A DNA stretch of 64,000 nt from Dyadobacter sp. CY356. GTDB lineage: Bacteria; Bacteroidota; Bacteroidia; Cytophagales; Spirosomataceae. The stretch spans positions 434,001 to 498,000 of the forward strand of contig NZ_JAJTSZ010000004.1 in assembly GCF_021440195.1 (NCBI RefSeq), written 5' to 3'. This document shows positions 16,406 to 25,026 of this stretch, piece by piece (position 1 is the stretch's first letter; each line of letters begins with the position of its first letter). The notes under the pieces are model-generated. The model ran no database searches and was not told the DNA's origin. It saw nothing but the letters and a program-made list of their open reading frames with translations. The translations under genes and the position numbers were made by a program.

Positions 16406-17245
16406 ATGAAATCTTTTGTTATCCTGACGCTATTTATTTTTAGTGCAAATCTTGTTCCGGCACAACCGGCTGATCTAAAAAATGATATATTCCTACGAAA
16501 GCTTTATACAGATCAGCCTTACAATAACCAAAAAGAACTGGTTCTTAAAGAATTTGCACATGTCGTTCCGGGAAGCTGGGGAGAATTTGTGAAAGGTGTG
16601 GATGAAGATATGGTGACCAATCAAAAGCTTTTAGCACTTACATTCGATGCCTGCGGCGGACCAAAAGGAAGTGGTTATGACGCGGAACTGATTAATTATC
16701 TGCGAAAAGAAAAAATCCCGGCTACCCTGTTTGTGACCGGAAAATGGATTGATGCCAACTACAATACTTTTCTTGAACTAAGTAGAGACACACTTTTTGA
16801 AATAGAAAATCACGGGCTCAATCATCAGCCCTGCTCGGTGGATGGAGAAAGTGAGTATGGAATAAAAGGTACACCTGATGTTCCGGATGCCTTTGATGAA
16901 ATTGAGGCGAATGAAAGAAAAATTCAGTTTATTACCGGAAGAAGACCGAAATTTTATCGTTCTGCCACCGCTTATACCGACGAAGCTTGTGCCAAAATCG
17001 CGAGGCAACTTGGTGTAACTGTGATCAGTTTTGATGTACTTTCAGGTGATGCTGTTCCGTTTACAAAGATTCCGGTGATAGAAAAAAGTGTATTGACCAA
17101 TGTAAAACCCGGTGCTTTGATCATCATGCATTTCAATCATCCTGAATGGAATACATTTGAATCACTGGAAAAAATAATTCCAGTTCTGAAAAAGCAGGGT
17201 TACTCTTTTTCAAAACTGGAAAAGTATCCCTTGAGAGGAAAATAA
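16406..17245 (+). CDS. Secreted polysaccharide deacetylase-family protein
   Basis: A 279-residue NodB-homology protein with an N-terminal signal peptide (MKSFVILTLFIFSANLVPAQ). Motif 1, usually TFDDG, is TFDACGG at about residue 77, a variant known in part of the family that keeps the first aspartate but not the second. Motif 2 is ENHGLNHQ, with both zinc-binding histidines. Motif 3 is FYRSATAYTD. Members remove N- or O-acetyl groups from glycans such as peptidoglycan; the substrate here is unknown and activity should not be assumed because of the altered motif 1. The stop abuts the stop of the convergent uvrC with no intergenic space. Confidence 0.87.
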   Translation: MKSFVILTLFIFSANLVPAQPADLKNDIFLRKLYTDQPYNNQKELVLKEFAHVVPGSWGEFVKGVDEDMVTNQKLLALTFDACGGPKGSGYDAELINYLRKEKIPATLFVTGKWIDANYNTFLELSRDTLFEIENHGLNHQPCSVDGESEYGIKGTPDVPDAFDEIEANERKIQFITGRRPKFYRSATAYTDEACAKIARQLGVTVISFDVLSGDAVPFTKIPVIEKSVLTNVKPGALIIMHFNHPEWNTFESLEKIIPVLKKQGYSFSKLEKYPLRGK

Positions 17246-19057
17246 TTACTGATGCGCCATGGCATCAAAGTACGCCCTCACTTTTGTCGCACGGTCCAAT
17301 CCGATAAGGCCTGTTAATGTTTCAACAGAACTTTCGCGGATCGCCCGGATCGAGCCAAAATGTTTTAACAACTTAGTTGCCGTTACTTTTCCAACACCAA
17401 CAACACCGTCGAGTTCACTGACCAAACTGCCTTTGCTACGCTTATCTCTGTGAAACGTAATGGCAAATCTGTGCGCCTCATCCCGTATTTGCTGGATAAG
17501 TTTTAAAGATTCGGATCTTTTGTCAATATATAACGGCAGCGAATCTTCGGGAAAATATATTTCTTCCAGTCGTTTCGCGATTCCTACAATGGGAACCTGG
17601 CCGTAAATCCCTAAACTTTTAAGCGCATCACAAGCAGAGCTTAACTGGCCTTTTCCACCATCTACAATAATCAGATCCGGAAGCGGCTCATTTTCGGCAA
17701 TTAATCGTAAATATCTGCGGCCAACAATTTCATTCATGGAAGCAAAATCGTTTGGCCCGACTACTGTTTTTATATTAAAATGGCGATAATCCTTTTTGGA
17801 AGCTTTTCCTTCTTTGAAACAAACCATTGAAGCTACCGGATTAGTACCCTGAATGTTAGAGTTATCGAAACATTCTATATGCCGGGGTAATGTTTTTAAT
17901 TGAAGATCTGCTTTCAGTTTTATCAAAACACGATCCTTTTTAGAAGAACTTGCTGAATTTTCAACTTCCCTGCGTTCCGCTTTTTCGCGGCGGAAATACA
18001 TCACATTTTTCATGGACATATCCAGCAGCTTTTTCTTATCACCGATTTGCGGGATCACGAGTTCAAGTTTTAATTCCAGATCCGGTTTGATGTTGGAAAT
18101 CAGTTCTTTTGCAGCAGTTCCATACTTTTCACGCATTTCAACGATCATCATAGCCAGCAGATCTTCGTCCGTTTCGTCAAGTTTTTTCTTGACCTCAAAA
18201 GTCTGCGTGGCAATCATGTAGCCTTCTGTAATTTTCATAAAGTTCAGATAAGCGGATTCCTCATCTGATACAATTGTCAGTACATCCACATTACCAATTT
18301 TAGGATTGATAACCGTTGCCTTACTTTGAAAATTAGACAAATGTTCAATCTTGGTTTTCCAGGAATGCGCCTGTTCAAAGGCCATTTGCTCCGCCGCAGC
18401 CAGCATTTTCTCTTTGAAATATTGCTGCGGCAAAGTCAGGTTACCTTTAAGCATATGATGGATTTGCTCAATCTCAACATTATAGTCGGCTTCTGGTTGT
18501 AATGCTTCGCAAGGACCTTTGCAGTTGCCTATATGATATTCCAGACAAACCTTAAACTTTCCTGCTTCAACATTTTCTTTGGACAGATGCAAATGGCAGG
18601 AACGTATGGTGTAAAGTGCCTTAAACATATCCAGCAAAGTATGCATGGATCGTAAATTGGCAAACGGACCATAAAATGTGCCCCGTTTTCTATCCAGTTC
18701 GCGGGTTACATATACACGTGGAAAACGCTCATCGGTAATACAGATGAACGGATATGTTTTATCGTCTTTTAAAAGTATATTAAACTTGGGCTGAAATTGC
18801 TTTATCAGCTGGTTTTCAAGCAATAGTGCATCCCATTCCGTATGTACAATGGTATATTCAATCCGGCGAATCTGGCTTACCAGCCGCTTTGTTTTTCTGT
18901 CGTGCTGATTTGATTTTAAGAAATAACTTGAAACTCTGTTTCTCAGACTTTTTGCTTTTCCAACATAAATTACTTCCCCGGTATCGTCAAAATAACGGTA
19001 AACACCAGGTTCAAAAGGAATCTTAGACAGCTCCTCTTTGTAATTAAATTCAGGCAT
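17246..19057 (-). CDS. uvrC: Excinuclease ABC subunit C
   Basis: UvrC makes the two incisions around DNA lesions in nucleotide excision repair after recruitment by UvrB. The 603-residue protein has the full domain order: an N-terminal GIY-YIG nuclease (PGVYRYFDDTGEVIYVGKAKSLRNR written in part here as VIYVGKAKSLRNR), the cysteine-containing KVCLEYHIGNCKGPC segment, a UVR region, the RNase H-like nuclease with IECFDNSNIQG and LIIVDGGKGQL, and C-terminal helix-hairpin-helix motifs (GVGKVTATKLLKHFGS). The length is typical. It is not operonic with uvrA or uvrB here. Confidence 0.96.
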   Translation of the reverse strand: MPEFNYKEELSKIPFEPGVYRYFDDTGEVIYVGKAKSLRNRVSSYFLKSNQHDRKTKRLVSQIRRIEYTIVHTEWDALLLENQLIKQFQPKFNILLKDDKTYPFICITDERFPRVYVTRELDRKRGTFYGPFANLRSMHTLLDMFKALYTIRSCHLHLSKENVEAGKFKVCLEYHIGNCKGPCEALQPEADYNVEIEQIHHMLKGNLTLPQQYFKEKMLAAAEQMAFEQAHSWKTKIEHLSNFQSKATVINPKIGNVDVLTIVSDEESAYLNFMKITEGYMIATQTFEVKKKLDETDEDLLAMMIVEMREKYGTAAKELISNIKPDLELKLELVIPQIGDKKKLLDMSMKNVMYFRREKAERREVENSASSSKKDRVLIKLKADLQLKTLPRHIECFDNSNIQGTNPVASMVCFKEGKASKKDYRHFNIKTVVGPNDFASMNEIVGRRYLRLIAENEPLPDLIIVDGGKGQLSSACDALKSLGIYGQVPIVGIAKRLEEIYFPEDSLPLYIDKRSESLKLIQQIRDEAHRFAITFHRDKRSKGSLVSELDGVVGVGKVTATKLLKHFGSIRAIRESSVETLTGLIGLDRATKVRAYFDAMAHQ

Positions 19058-19116
19058 GTATTATGGACTTTTAAGCGAATTCGAAGATTATTAATATTCG
19101 GAGCAGAATATACTTA

Positions 19117-20256
19117 TCATTTCCGGCTCTTATTAAAAAACAACCGTACCAAATGAAAAGTTGCGTCACACACCAGTGAAAAAGCTTCCTTCTCGGCCTG
19201 CTGCAAATCCATCGGTCGATTTAAAACTGAAACCGCGTAAGTTATTCCTGCATTCTGAGCCTCTTCCGGTGTGATCATGAGCGTCCCGCAGACTACGGCA
19301 AGTGGCACATTATTTTTTTGACAAAGATCTGCCAAGCCTTTCACAACTTTTCCCTGTAAAGTTTGATCATCAACTTTTCCTTCACCTGTAATAACTAAAT
19401 CAGCTTTTTGAATATGTTCGGCGATATTGGTCTGCTCCATCACAATGCTGACACCTTCACGAAGTTTTGCGTTGAGAAACCATAACGCACCCGCACCCAA
19501 ACCGCCAGCTGCACCAGCACCCGGATTGCCACTGATATTTTTACCAAAAGTTTTGGTTGCTATGTCAGAAATGTTTTTCAGACCCATATCCAGCTTGGCG
19601 ACCATTACCTGATCTGCTCCCTTTTGCGGACCGTAAATATATGCTGCTCCAAATTCTCCATAAAGAGGATTGGTAACATCACAGGCAACTATAAATTCAA
19701 CCGGTTTGATAAGAGGATTAACGTTTTCTGTTTTGATGTTTTTTATTGAAGACAGATTTTCTCCATTGGGATTTACATTTTGCTCATTTTCATCCAGAAA
19801 TTCAAACCCCAACGCAGCCGCCATTCCTATACCCGCATCCGTAGTTGCACTTCCGCCAATACCCAGAATTATCTTTTTCACTCCGGAATTTACTGCATGT
19901 AAAATCAATTCTCCTGTCCCAAAGGTGTTTGTCAGAAAAGGATTTCTTTCTTCAGGTTTTAACAGATTTAAACCCGAGGCAGCGGCCATTTCAATGAATG
20001 CGGTATTGCCATCACCTGACAAACCGTATTCCGCTTCTATATATCGTCCCAAAGGATCGTGCACAACAGCACTTACAAATTTCCCGTTTGATCCTTCCGT
20101 CAAAATCCGGGTTGTACCCTCACCCCCATCAGCAAGTGGTGTAGAAACAATCTTTGCATCCGGAAATGCCAGGCGTATTCCTTCTGTCACAGATTGGCAA
20201 ACCTCCGTTGCTTCAAGAGAACCGCGAAATTTGTCAGGCGCAACAAGAATGTACAC
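19117..20256 (-). CDS. Glycerate kinase (GlxK/GarK family)
   Basis: A 379-residue type I glycerate kinase that phosphorylates D-glycerate with ATP, usually to 2-phosphoglycerate, in glyoxylate or sugar-acid metabolism. Family blocks: VAPDKFRGSLEA at the N-terminus, STPLADGGEGTT, LGIGGSATTDAGIGMA, GPQKGA and ITGEGKVDDQTLQGKV. It stands alone; no glyoxylate carboligase or tartronate-semialdehyde reductase adjoins it. About 95 bases without recognisable signals separate it from the PBP genes. Confidence 0.92.
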   Translation of the reverse strand: MYILVAPDKFRGSLEATEVCQSVTEGIRLAFPDAKIVSTPLADGGEGTTRILTEGSNGKFVSAVVHDPLGRYIEAEYGLSGDGNTAFIEMAAASGLNLLKPEERNPFLTNTFGTGELILHAVNSGVKKIILGIGGSATTDAGIGMAAALGFEFLDENEQNVNPNGENLSSIKNIKTENVNPLIKPVEFIVACDVTNPLYGEFGAAYIYGPQKGADQVMVAKLDMGLKNISDIATKTFGKNISGNPGAGAAGGLGAGALWFLNAKLREGVSIVMEQTNIAEHIQKADLVITGEGKVDDQTLQGKVVKGLADLCQKNNVPLAVVCGTLMITPEEAQNAGITYAVSVLNRPMDLQQAEKEAFSLVCDATFHLVRLFFNKSRK

Positions 20257-20351
20257 GGTGTTAATATTGAATGGGTGAATGATAGAATGAGTGAATGTCC
20301 GATACAGTCACTTTTGATTTAAAGGATTTTACGGCTTCGGGTTACTGGTTT

Positions 20352-22628
20352 TTAAAATGAGGTTCCTTCGTCATCTATTTTTGATGGCGGAATGTATGTG
20401 TCTGTACTGTCAGATGCTACATTACCACAATCCAGTACAAAATTTTCAGGTTTGACAAACGGGCCTTTCCGATATTGTATCAGCGTTTGATCGTCGTAAA
20501 CCTTTTTCATATATAAACCCCAGGCCGGCATAGCTGCGCGTCCGCCTTGTCCTAATTCTATTGTCCTGAAATGTATTTGCATATCTTCTCCCCCAACCCA
20601 AATACCGGATACCAGATTTTGTGTCATTCCCATAAACCAGCTATCCGAATGGTTGTTGGTTGTTCCTGTTTTTGCAGCTATTTCGTTTCCGCTTGTTACG
20701 CCATAGGAATGCAACCGACCGGCAGTTCCACCCTTATCTTCCACAGCTCCACGCATCAGATACAACATTTCATAGGCAATAGAAGCCTGCAATTCCTGAT
20801 TTTGTTTCTGATGGAATTCCTGCAAAACATTTCCATTACGATCCTCAATCCTTAAAATTGTCATGGCTTCTGAACGATATCCGCCGTTTGCAAATGAGCA
20901 ATAGGCATTCACCATTTCAAAAACCGAAACAGAACTTACACCCAACGCAAGTGCAGGATATGGATCCAGTTTGCTGGTTATACCTAGTTTATGAGCGTAT
21001 TCAACCACCGTTTCCGGCTTTTCCATTTGTATGATGGCAGCACTGACAGAATTGACTGATTGGCCCAAAGCCTGTCTGAGCGTCAGCGGCTGATTGGTAT
21101 ATTTGCCATTAGAATTTTGTGGATTATATTCATTTTCCGGAACCGGCGCATCTACAATTTTGTCACACGGTGTCAGGAAATTTTTGTCCAGGGCAGCCAC
21201 ATATACAAAAGGCTTGAAGGTAGAACCCGGCTGTCGTGTGCCCTGTTTTACGTGATCGTATTTGAAATATTTGAAATTAACACCACCCACCCAGGCCTTG
21301 ATCTCACCGCTTCTCGGATCCATCGACATCATTCCGGCATGTAAGAATCTTTTGTAATAACGAATTGAATCCATTGGACTCATTGTCACTTCCTTTTCTC
21401 CATCGTAAGAAAAAACCCTCATTTTATATGGCCTTTGCATCACTTTCCATGCTTCATCCTCACCCACTTCGGCCTTCAAAACTTTAAAATAGGGTAATGC
21501 GCGAACTGCCTTTTCAATAAACCCTGGAATTTCTTTTCCATTTTCATCTGCCCATGGATTTCTGCCTTTCCAATGTGCATCGAAAAGCTTCTGCTGCGTT
21601 TTCATATGCTCATTCAGCGCTTCTTCCTGATATTGCTGCAAACGTGAATCAATGGTTGTATAAATGCGTAAACCGCTGGTGTACAAGTCATAATCTGTCC
21701 CGTTGTCGTCATTGTATTGTTTTACCCAGGCACGCATATAACCCCGCATGGATTCCCTGAAATAAGGAGCCGGGCCGGTATTATGTCCGTCAACAGTAAA
21801 TCTTAATGCAAGCGGTTTTTCTTTCAGGCTTTCAAATTCTTCTTCCGGTAAGTAGTCATATTTTGCCATTTGTGCCAAAACCGTATTTCGACGATTTGTA
21901 GCATTAGTCGGAAATCTCAATGGGTTATATAAAGTCGGATTTTGGAGCATACCTATAAGCAACGCCGCTTCACTTACTTCGAGGTCAGCCGGTTCTTTGT
22001 CAAAATAGGTTTTTGAAGCCACTTTAATCCCGTAAGTATTATTACCAAATGAAACCGTATTCAGATACATCATCATGATTTCCCGTTTGGTATACTTCCT
22101 TTCCAGGGTTATTGACAAAATCCATTCTTTGGTTTTGGCAATAACAGTACGGATAAAAGGAATTTTACCAAGTAACCCTTCAAATTTTTCTGAACGTGTT
22201 TGAAAAAGGTTTTTGGCAACCTGCTGCGTTAATGTACTGCCTCCGCCGGAGCTGGCATTTCCTAGGAGAACACCTTTTGCTACACGCAGCATACTTCTCG
22301 GATCGATACCGGAATGATTAAGAAAACGGGCATCTTCCGTTGCTACCAGTGCATCCGTGACATTTTTTGAAACCTGTTCGAATTCTACGGGTGTACGGTT
22401 TTCAAAAAAATATTTTCCCAATGATTTACCATCCTGGGAAATTAACTCGGAAGCAAGCTCACTTTTAGGATTTTCAAGCGTAACAAGATCCGGCATTCCA
22501 CCGAAAAGCCAGAAAAAGTTAAAACTAACTGCTACAATGTAAAGTATAAAAAGCCCCAGGCCCAATGCTGTAAACAACCAGACGCGAATAATATTGCGAC
22601 GGTATTTCCCTGGCTGCAACTCAATCAT
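20352..22628 (-). CDS. Class A penicillin-binding protein, PBP1A type (downstream copy)
   Basis: A bifunctional peptidoglycan synthase of 758 residues: a cytoplasmic tail and one membrane helix (about 15-40), a GT51 glycosyltransferase domain with EDARFLNHSG and GGSTLTQQVAKNLF, and a transpeptidase domain with the active-site serine S469 in GSTFK, SVNS and KTGT at 653-656. All catalytic motifs are intact. The upstream neighbour is a close paralogue with the same layout, so this is a tandem duplication. The copies differ most around residues 495-515, where this copy is shorter by about seven residues. The 27-base gap implies one transcript. Confidence 0.93.
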   Translation of the reverse strand: MIELQPGKYRRNIIRVWLFTALGLGLFILYIVAVSFNFFWLFGGMPDLVTLENPKSELASELISQDGKSLGKYFFENRTPVEFEQVSKNVTDALVATEDARFLNHSGIDPRSMLRVAKGVLLGNASSGGGSTLTQQVAKNLFQTRSEKFEGLLGKIPFIRTVIAKTKEWILSITLERKYTKREIMMMYLNTVSFGNNTYGIKVASKTYFDKEPADLEVSEAALLIGMLQNPTLYNPLRFPTNATNRRNTVLAQMAKYDYLPEEEFESLKEKPLALRFTVDGHNTGPAPYFRESMRGYMRAWVKQYNDDNGTDYDLYTSGLRIYTTIDSRLQQYQEEALNEHMKTQQKLFDAHWKGRNPWADENGKEIPGFIEKAVRALPYFKVLKAEVGEDEAWKVMQRPYKMRVFSYDGEKEVTMSPMDSIRYYKRFLHAGMMSMDPRSGEIKAWVGGVNFKYFKYDHVKQGTRQPGSTFKPFVYVAALDKNFLTPCDKIVDAPVPENEYNPQNSNGKYTNQPLTLRQALGQSVNSVSAAIIQMEKPETVVEYAHKLGITSKLDPYPALALGVSSVSVFEMVNAYCSFANGGYRSEAMTILRIEDRNGNVLQEFHQKQNQELQASIAYEMLYLMRGAVEDKGGTAGRLHSYGVTSGNEIAAKTGTTNNHSDSWFMGMTQNLVSGIWVGGEDMQIHFRTIELGQGGRAAMPAWGLYMKKVYDDQTLIQYRKGPFVKPENFVLDCGNVASDSTDTYIPPSKIDDEGTSF

Positions 22629-22655
22629 ATAATAAAATTTCCTAGGTGATTATAT

Positions 22656-24953
22656 TTAAAACAATGTGCCTTCGTCGTCTGAGCGGGAAGGAGGGATATA
22701 GGTATCCGTGCTGTCAGAAGCAACATTTCCACAATTTAGAACAAAATTTTCCGGTTTGTTGAAAGCGCCTTTTTTATATTGAACAAGCGTTGGATCGTCA
22801 TATACTTTTTTCATATATAAACCCCATGCCGGCATAGCCACGTGACCGCCTTGTCCGAGCTGCATTGTTCTGAAATGTATTGACATATCTTCACCGCCCA
22901 CCCAGATTCCTGAAACCAGGTGCTGCGTCATACCCATAAACCAACCGTCAGAATAATTTTGTGATGTTCCGGTTTTTGCAGCAATTTCATTTCCTTCGGT
23001 CACTCCATAAGTTCTTAAACGACTGGCAGTTCCACCCGGATCTTCCACCGCACCACGCATCAGATACAACATACTATATGCCATATTTTCGCTTAATTCC
23101 TGATTTTGCTTCTGATAAAATTGTTGTAAAACATTACCATTTCTGTCTTCAATCCTCAAAATCGACATTGCCTCCGTTCTGTGTCCGCCGTTGGCAAATG
23201 CACAATACGCATTTACCATTTCAAAAACGGTCACAGAGCTGATACCCAGACAAAGCGAAGGTTTTGGATTTAATTTGCTCGTAATACCCAGTTTGTGTGC
23301 ATATTCTACAACAGTATTGGGCTTCACCATTTTGATAATATTGGCACTTACCGAGTTCACGGATTTCCCGAGTGCCTGCCTCAAAGACAAAGGACGATAG
23401 GAAAATTTGTTACCAGAATTATGCGGCGTCCATCCACCGGGAACCCCATCCGAAAGACCAAAATGAACGGGAGCATCCATAATCCGATCACAAGGTGTCA
23501 GAAAGTTTTTATCCAAAGCAGATACATAAACAAAAGGCTTGAACGTAGAACCAGGCTGACGCGCTCCCTGTTTCACGTGGTCATATTTGAAATACTTAAA
23601 ATTAACACCACCCACCCAGGCTTTTATTTGCCCGTTACGCGGATCCATCGACATCATCCCGGCATGTAAAAAACGCTTATAATACCGCAATGAATCAATC
23701 GGACTCATGGTCATTTCTTTTTCACCATCATAAGAAAAAACTTTCATCTTATATGGACGGCGCATCACTTTCCAGGCTTCCTTTTCACCTACTTCTTTTT
23801 TCAAAACATTGAAATATGGTAATGACCGAACTGCCTTTTCAATAAATCCCGGTATCTCTTTGCCATCCGGAGTTGCCCACGGATTTCTGTCCGCCCAGTG
23901 TGCATCAAAAAGTTTTTGCTGCGTCCGCATATGTTCGTTCAGCGCATCTTCCTGGTATTTCTGCATCCTGGAATCAATGGTGGTGTAAATGCGAAGTCCG
24001 CTGGTATACAAATCCAGGTCCGTTCCGTTTTCTTCATTGAATTGCTTTACCCAGGCTTTCATATAACCACGCATGGATTCGCGGAAATAGGGAGCTAAAC
24101 CGGTATTATGCCCGTCCACAGTGAATTTCATCCCCAGCGACTTTTCTTTCAGATTCTCAAATTTTTCCTGCGGCAGATAATTGTATTTTACCATTTGCGC
24201 CAGAACAGTATTTCTACGGTTCAAGGCATTGGTAGGAAATCTCAGCGGATTGTATAATGTAGGATTTTGAAGCATACCAACTAAAAGTGCAGCTTCGCGT
24301 ACATCAAGATCCCAGGCGTCTTTGTCAAAATAAGTTTTGGCAGCAACTTTGATCCCGTATGTGTTATTGCCAAAAGATACCGTATTCAGATACATCATCA
24401 TGATTTCTCTTTTGGTATATTTTCTTTCCAAAACCACAGAAAGAATCCATTCTTTTGTCTTGGCTATAACCGTACGGATCAAAGGAATTTTCCCTAAAAC
24501 ACCTTCATATTTTTCAGAACGGGTCTGGAAAAGGTTTTTTGCAACCTGTTGCGTAAGCGTACTACCACCACCTGAACTTGAATTACCGGAAACAACACCT
24601 TTAAATACGCGGGCCAGACTTCTTGGATCTATACCCGAGTGATTTACAAAACGTGCATCTTCCGTGGCAACCAGCGCTTCGATAAGATTTGGTGAAATCT
24701 GGTCAAATTCGATGGGTGTACGGTTTTCAAAAAAGTATTTCCCAAGAGATTTTCCATCCTCGGAGATCAGTTCGGAAGCAAGTTCACTTTTAGGATTTTC
24801 AAGTGTTTTTAGGTCAGGCATTCCACCGAATAGCCATAACAGGTTTACACTGACGGAGAAAATGTAAAATAAAAAAAGACCCAGGCCAAGTGCAGCATAT
24901 TTCCAAAGGCGGACAATGCTGCGACGGTATTTCCCTGGCTGCAATTCAATCAT
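22656..24953 (-). CDS. Class A penicillin-binding protein, PBP1A type (upstream copy)
   Basis: This 765-residue paralogue of the following gene has the same domains: membrane helix, GT51 domain with EDARFVNHSG and GGSTLTQQVAKNLF, and a transpeptidase domain with S469 in GSTFK, SVNS and KTGT near 660. After the transpeptidase serine it carries a short extra loop, VHFGLSDGVPGGWTPHNSG, where the other copy has a shorter PVPENEYNPQNSNG. Both copies share the start MIELQPGKYRR and the C-terminal DSTDTYIPPS. It is first in the pair and lies behind a -7 box that overlaps the region just past the stop of the SprE/PorW-like gene. Confidence 0.93.
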   Translation of the reverse strand: MIELQPGKYRRSIVRLWKYAALGLGLFLFYIFSVSVNLLWLFGGMPDLKTLENPKSELASELISEDGKSLGKYFFENRTPIEFDQISPNLIEALVATEDARFVNHSGIDPRSLARVFKGVVSGNSSSGGGSTLTQQVAKNLFQTRSEKYEGVLGKIPLIRTVIAKTKEWILSVVLERKYTKREIMMMYLNTVSFGNNTYGIKVAAKTYFDKDAWDLDVREAALLVGMLQNPTLYNPLRFPTNALNRRNTVLAQMVKYNYLPQEKFENLKEKSLGMKFTVDGHNTGLAPYFRESMRGYMKAWVKQFNEENGTDLDLYTSGLRIYTTIDSRMQKYQEDALNEHMRTQQKLFDAHWADRNPWATPDGKEIPGFIEKAVRSLPYFNVLKKEVGEKEAWKVMRRPYKMKVFSYDGEKEMTMSPIDSLRYYKRFLHAGMMSMDPRNGQIKAWVGGVNFKYFKYDHVKQGARQPGSTFKPFVYVSALDKNFLTPCDRIMDAPVHFGLSDGVPGGWTPHNSGNKFSYRPLSLRQALGKSVNSVSANIIKMVKPNTVVEYAHKLGITSKLNPKPSLCLGISSVTVFEMVNAYCAFANGGHRTEAMSILRIEDRNGNVLQQFYQKQNQELSENMAYSMLYLMRGAVEDPGGTASRLRTYGVTEGNEIAAKTGTSQNYSDGWFMGMTQHLVSGIWVGGEDMSIHFRTMQLGQGGHVAMPAWGLYMKKVYDDPTLVQYKKGAFNKPENFVLNCGNVASDSTDTYIPPSRSDDEGTLF

Positions 24954-25005
24954 ATGTGGGGATAATTAATTTGTGAATCGTATTAAAACGGATCAATCAA
25001 GTCAA

Positions 25006-25013
25006 CAAAGATA
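25006..25013 (-). promoter_or_regulatory. -7 box of the tandem PBP operon
   Basis: TATCTTTG on the minus strand matches TAnnTTTG exactly, giving a leader of about 47 bases before the ATG at 24953. It lies between the stop of the upstream gene (25027) and the first PBP gene. Confidence 0.6.
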
Positions 25014-25026
25014 CAATTTCCGTGAA

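Noticed and set aside
19670-20278. A 202-codon plus-strand frame antisense to the glycerate kinase gene
   Set aside because: It is a codon-shadow of a well-supported gene; composition is low-complexity S/P/I/F and has no family motif.
20352-24953. Assembly artefact as explanation for the two PBP genes
   Set aside because: The copies differ throughout at the DNA level and by a loop insertion, so they are true paralogues.
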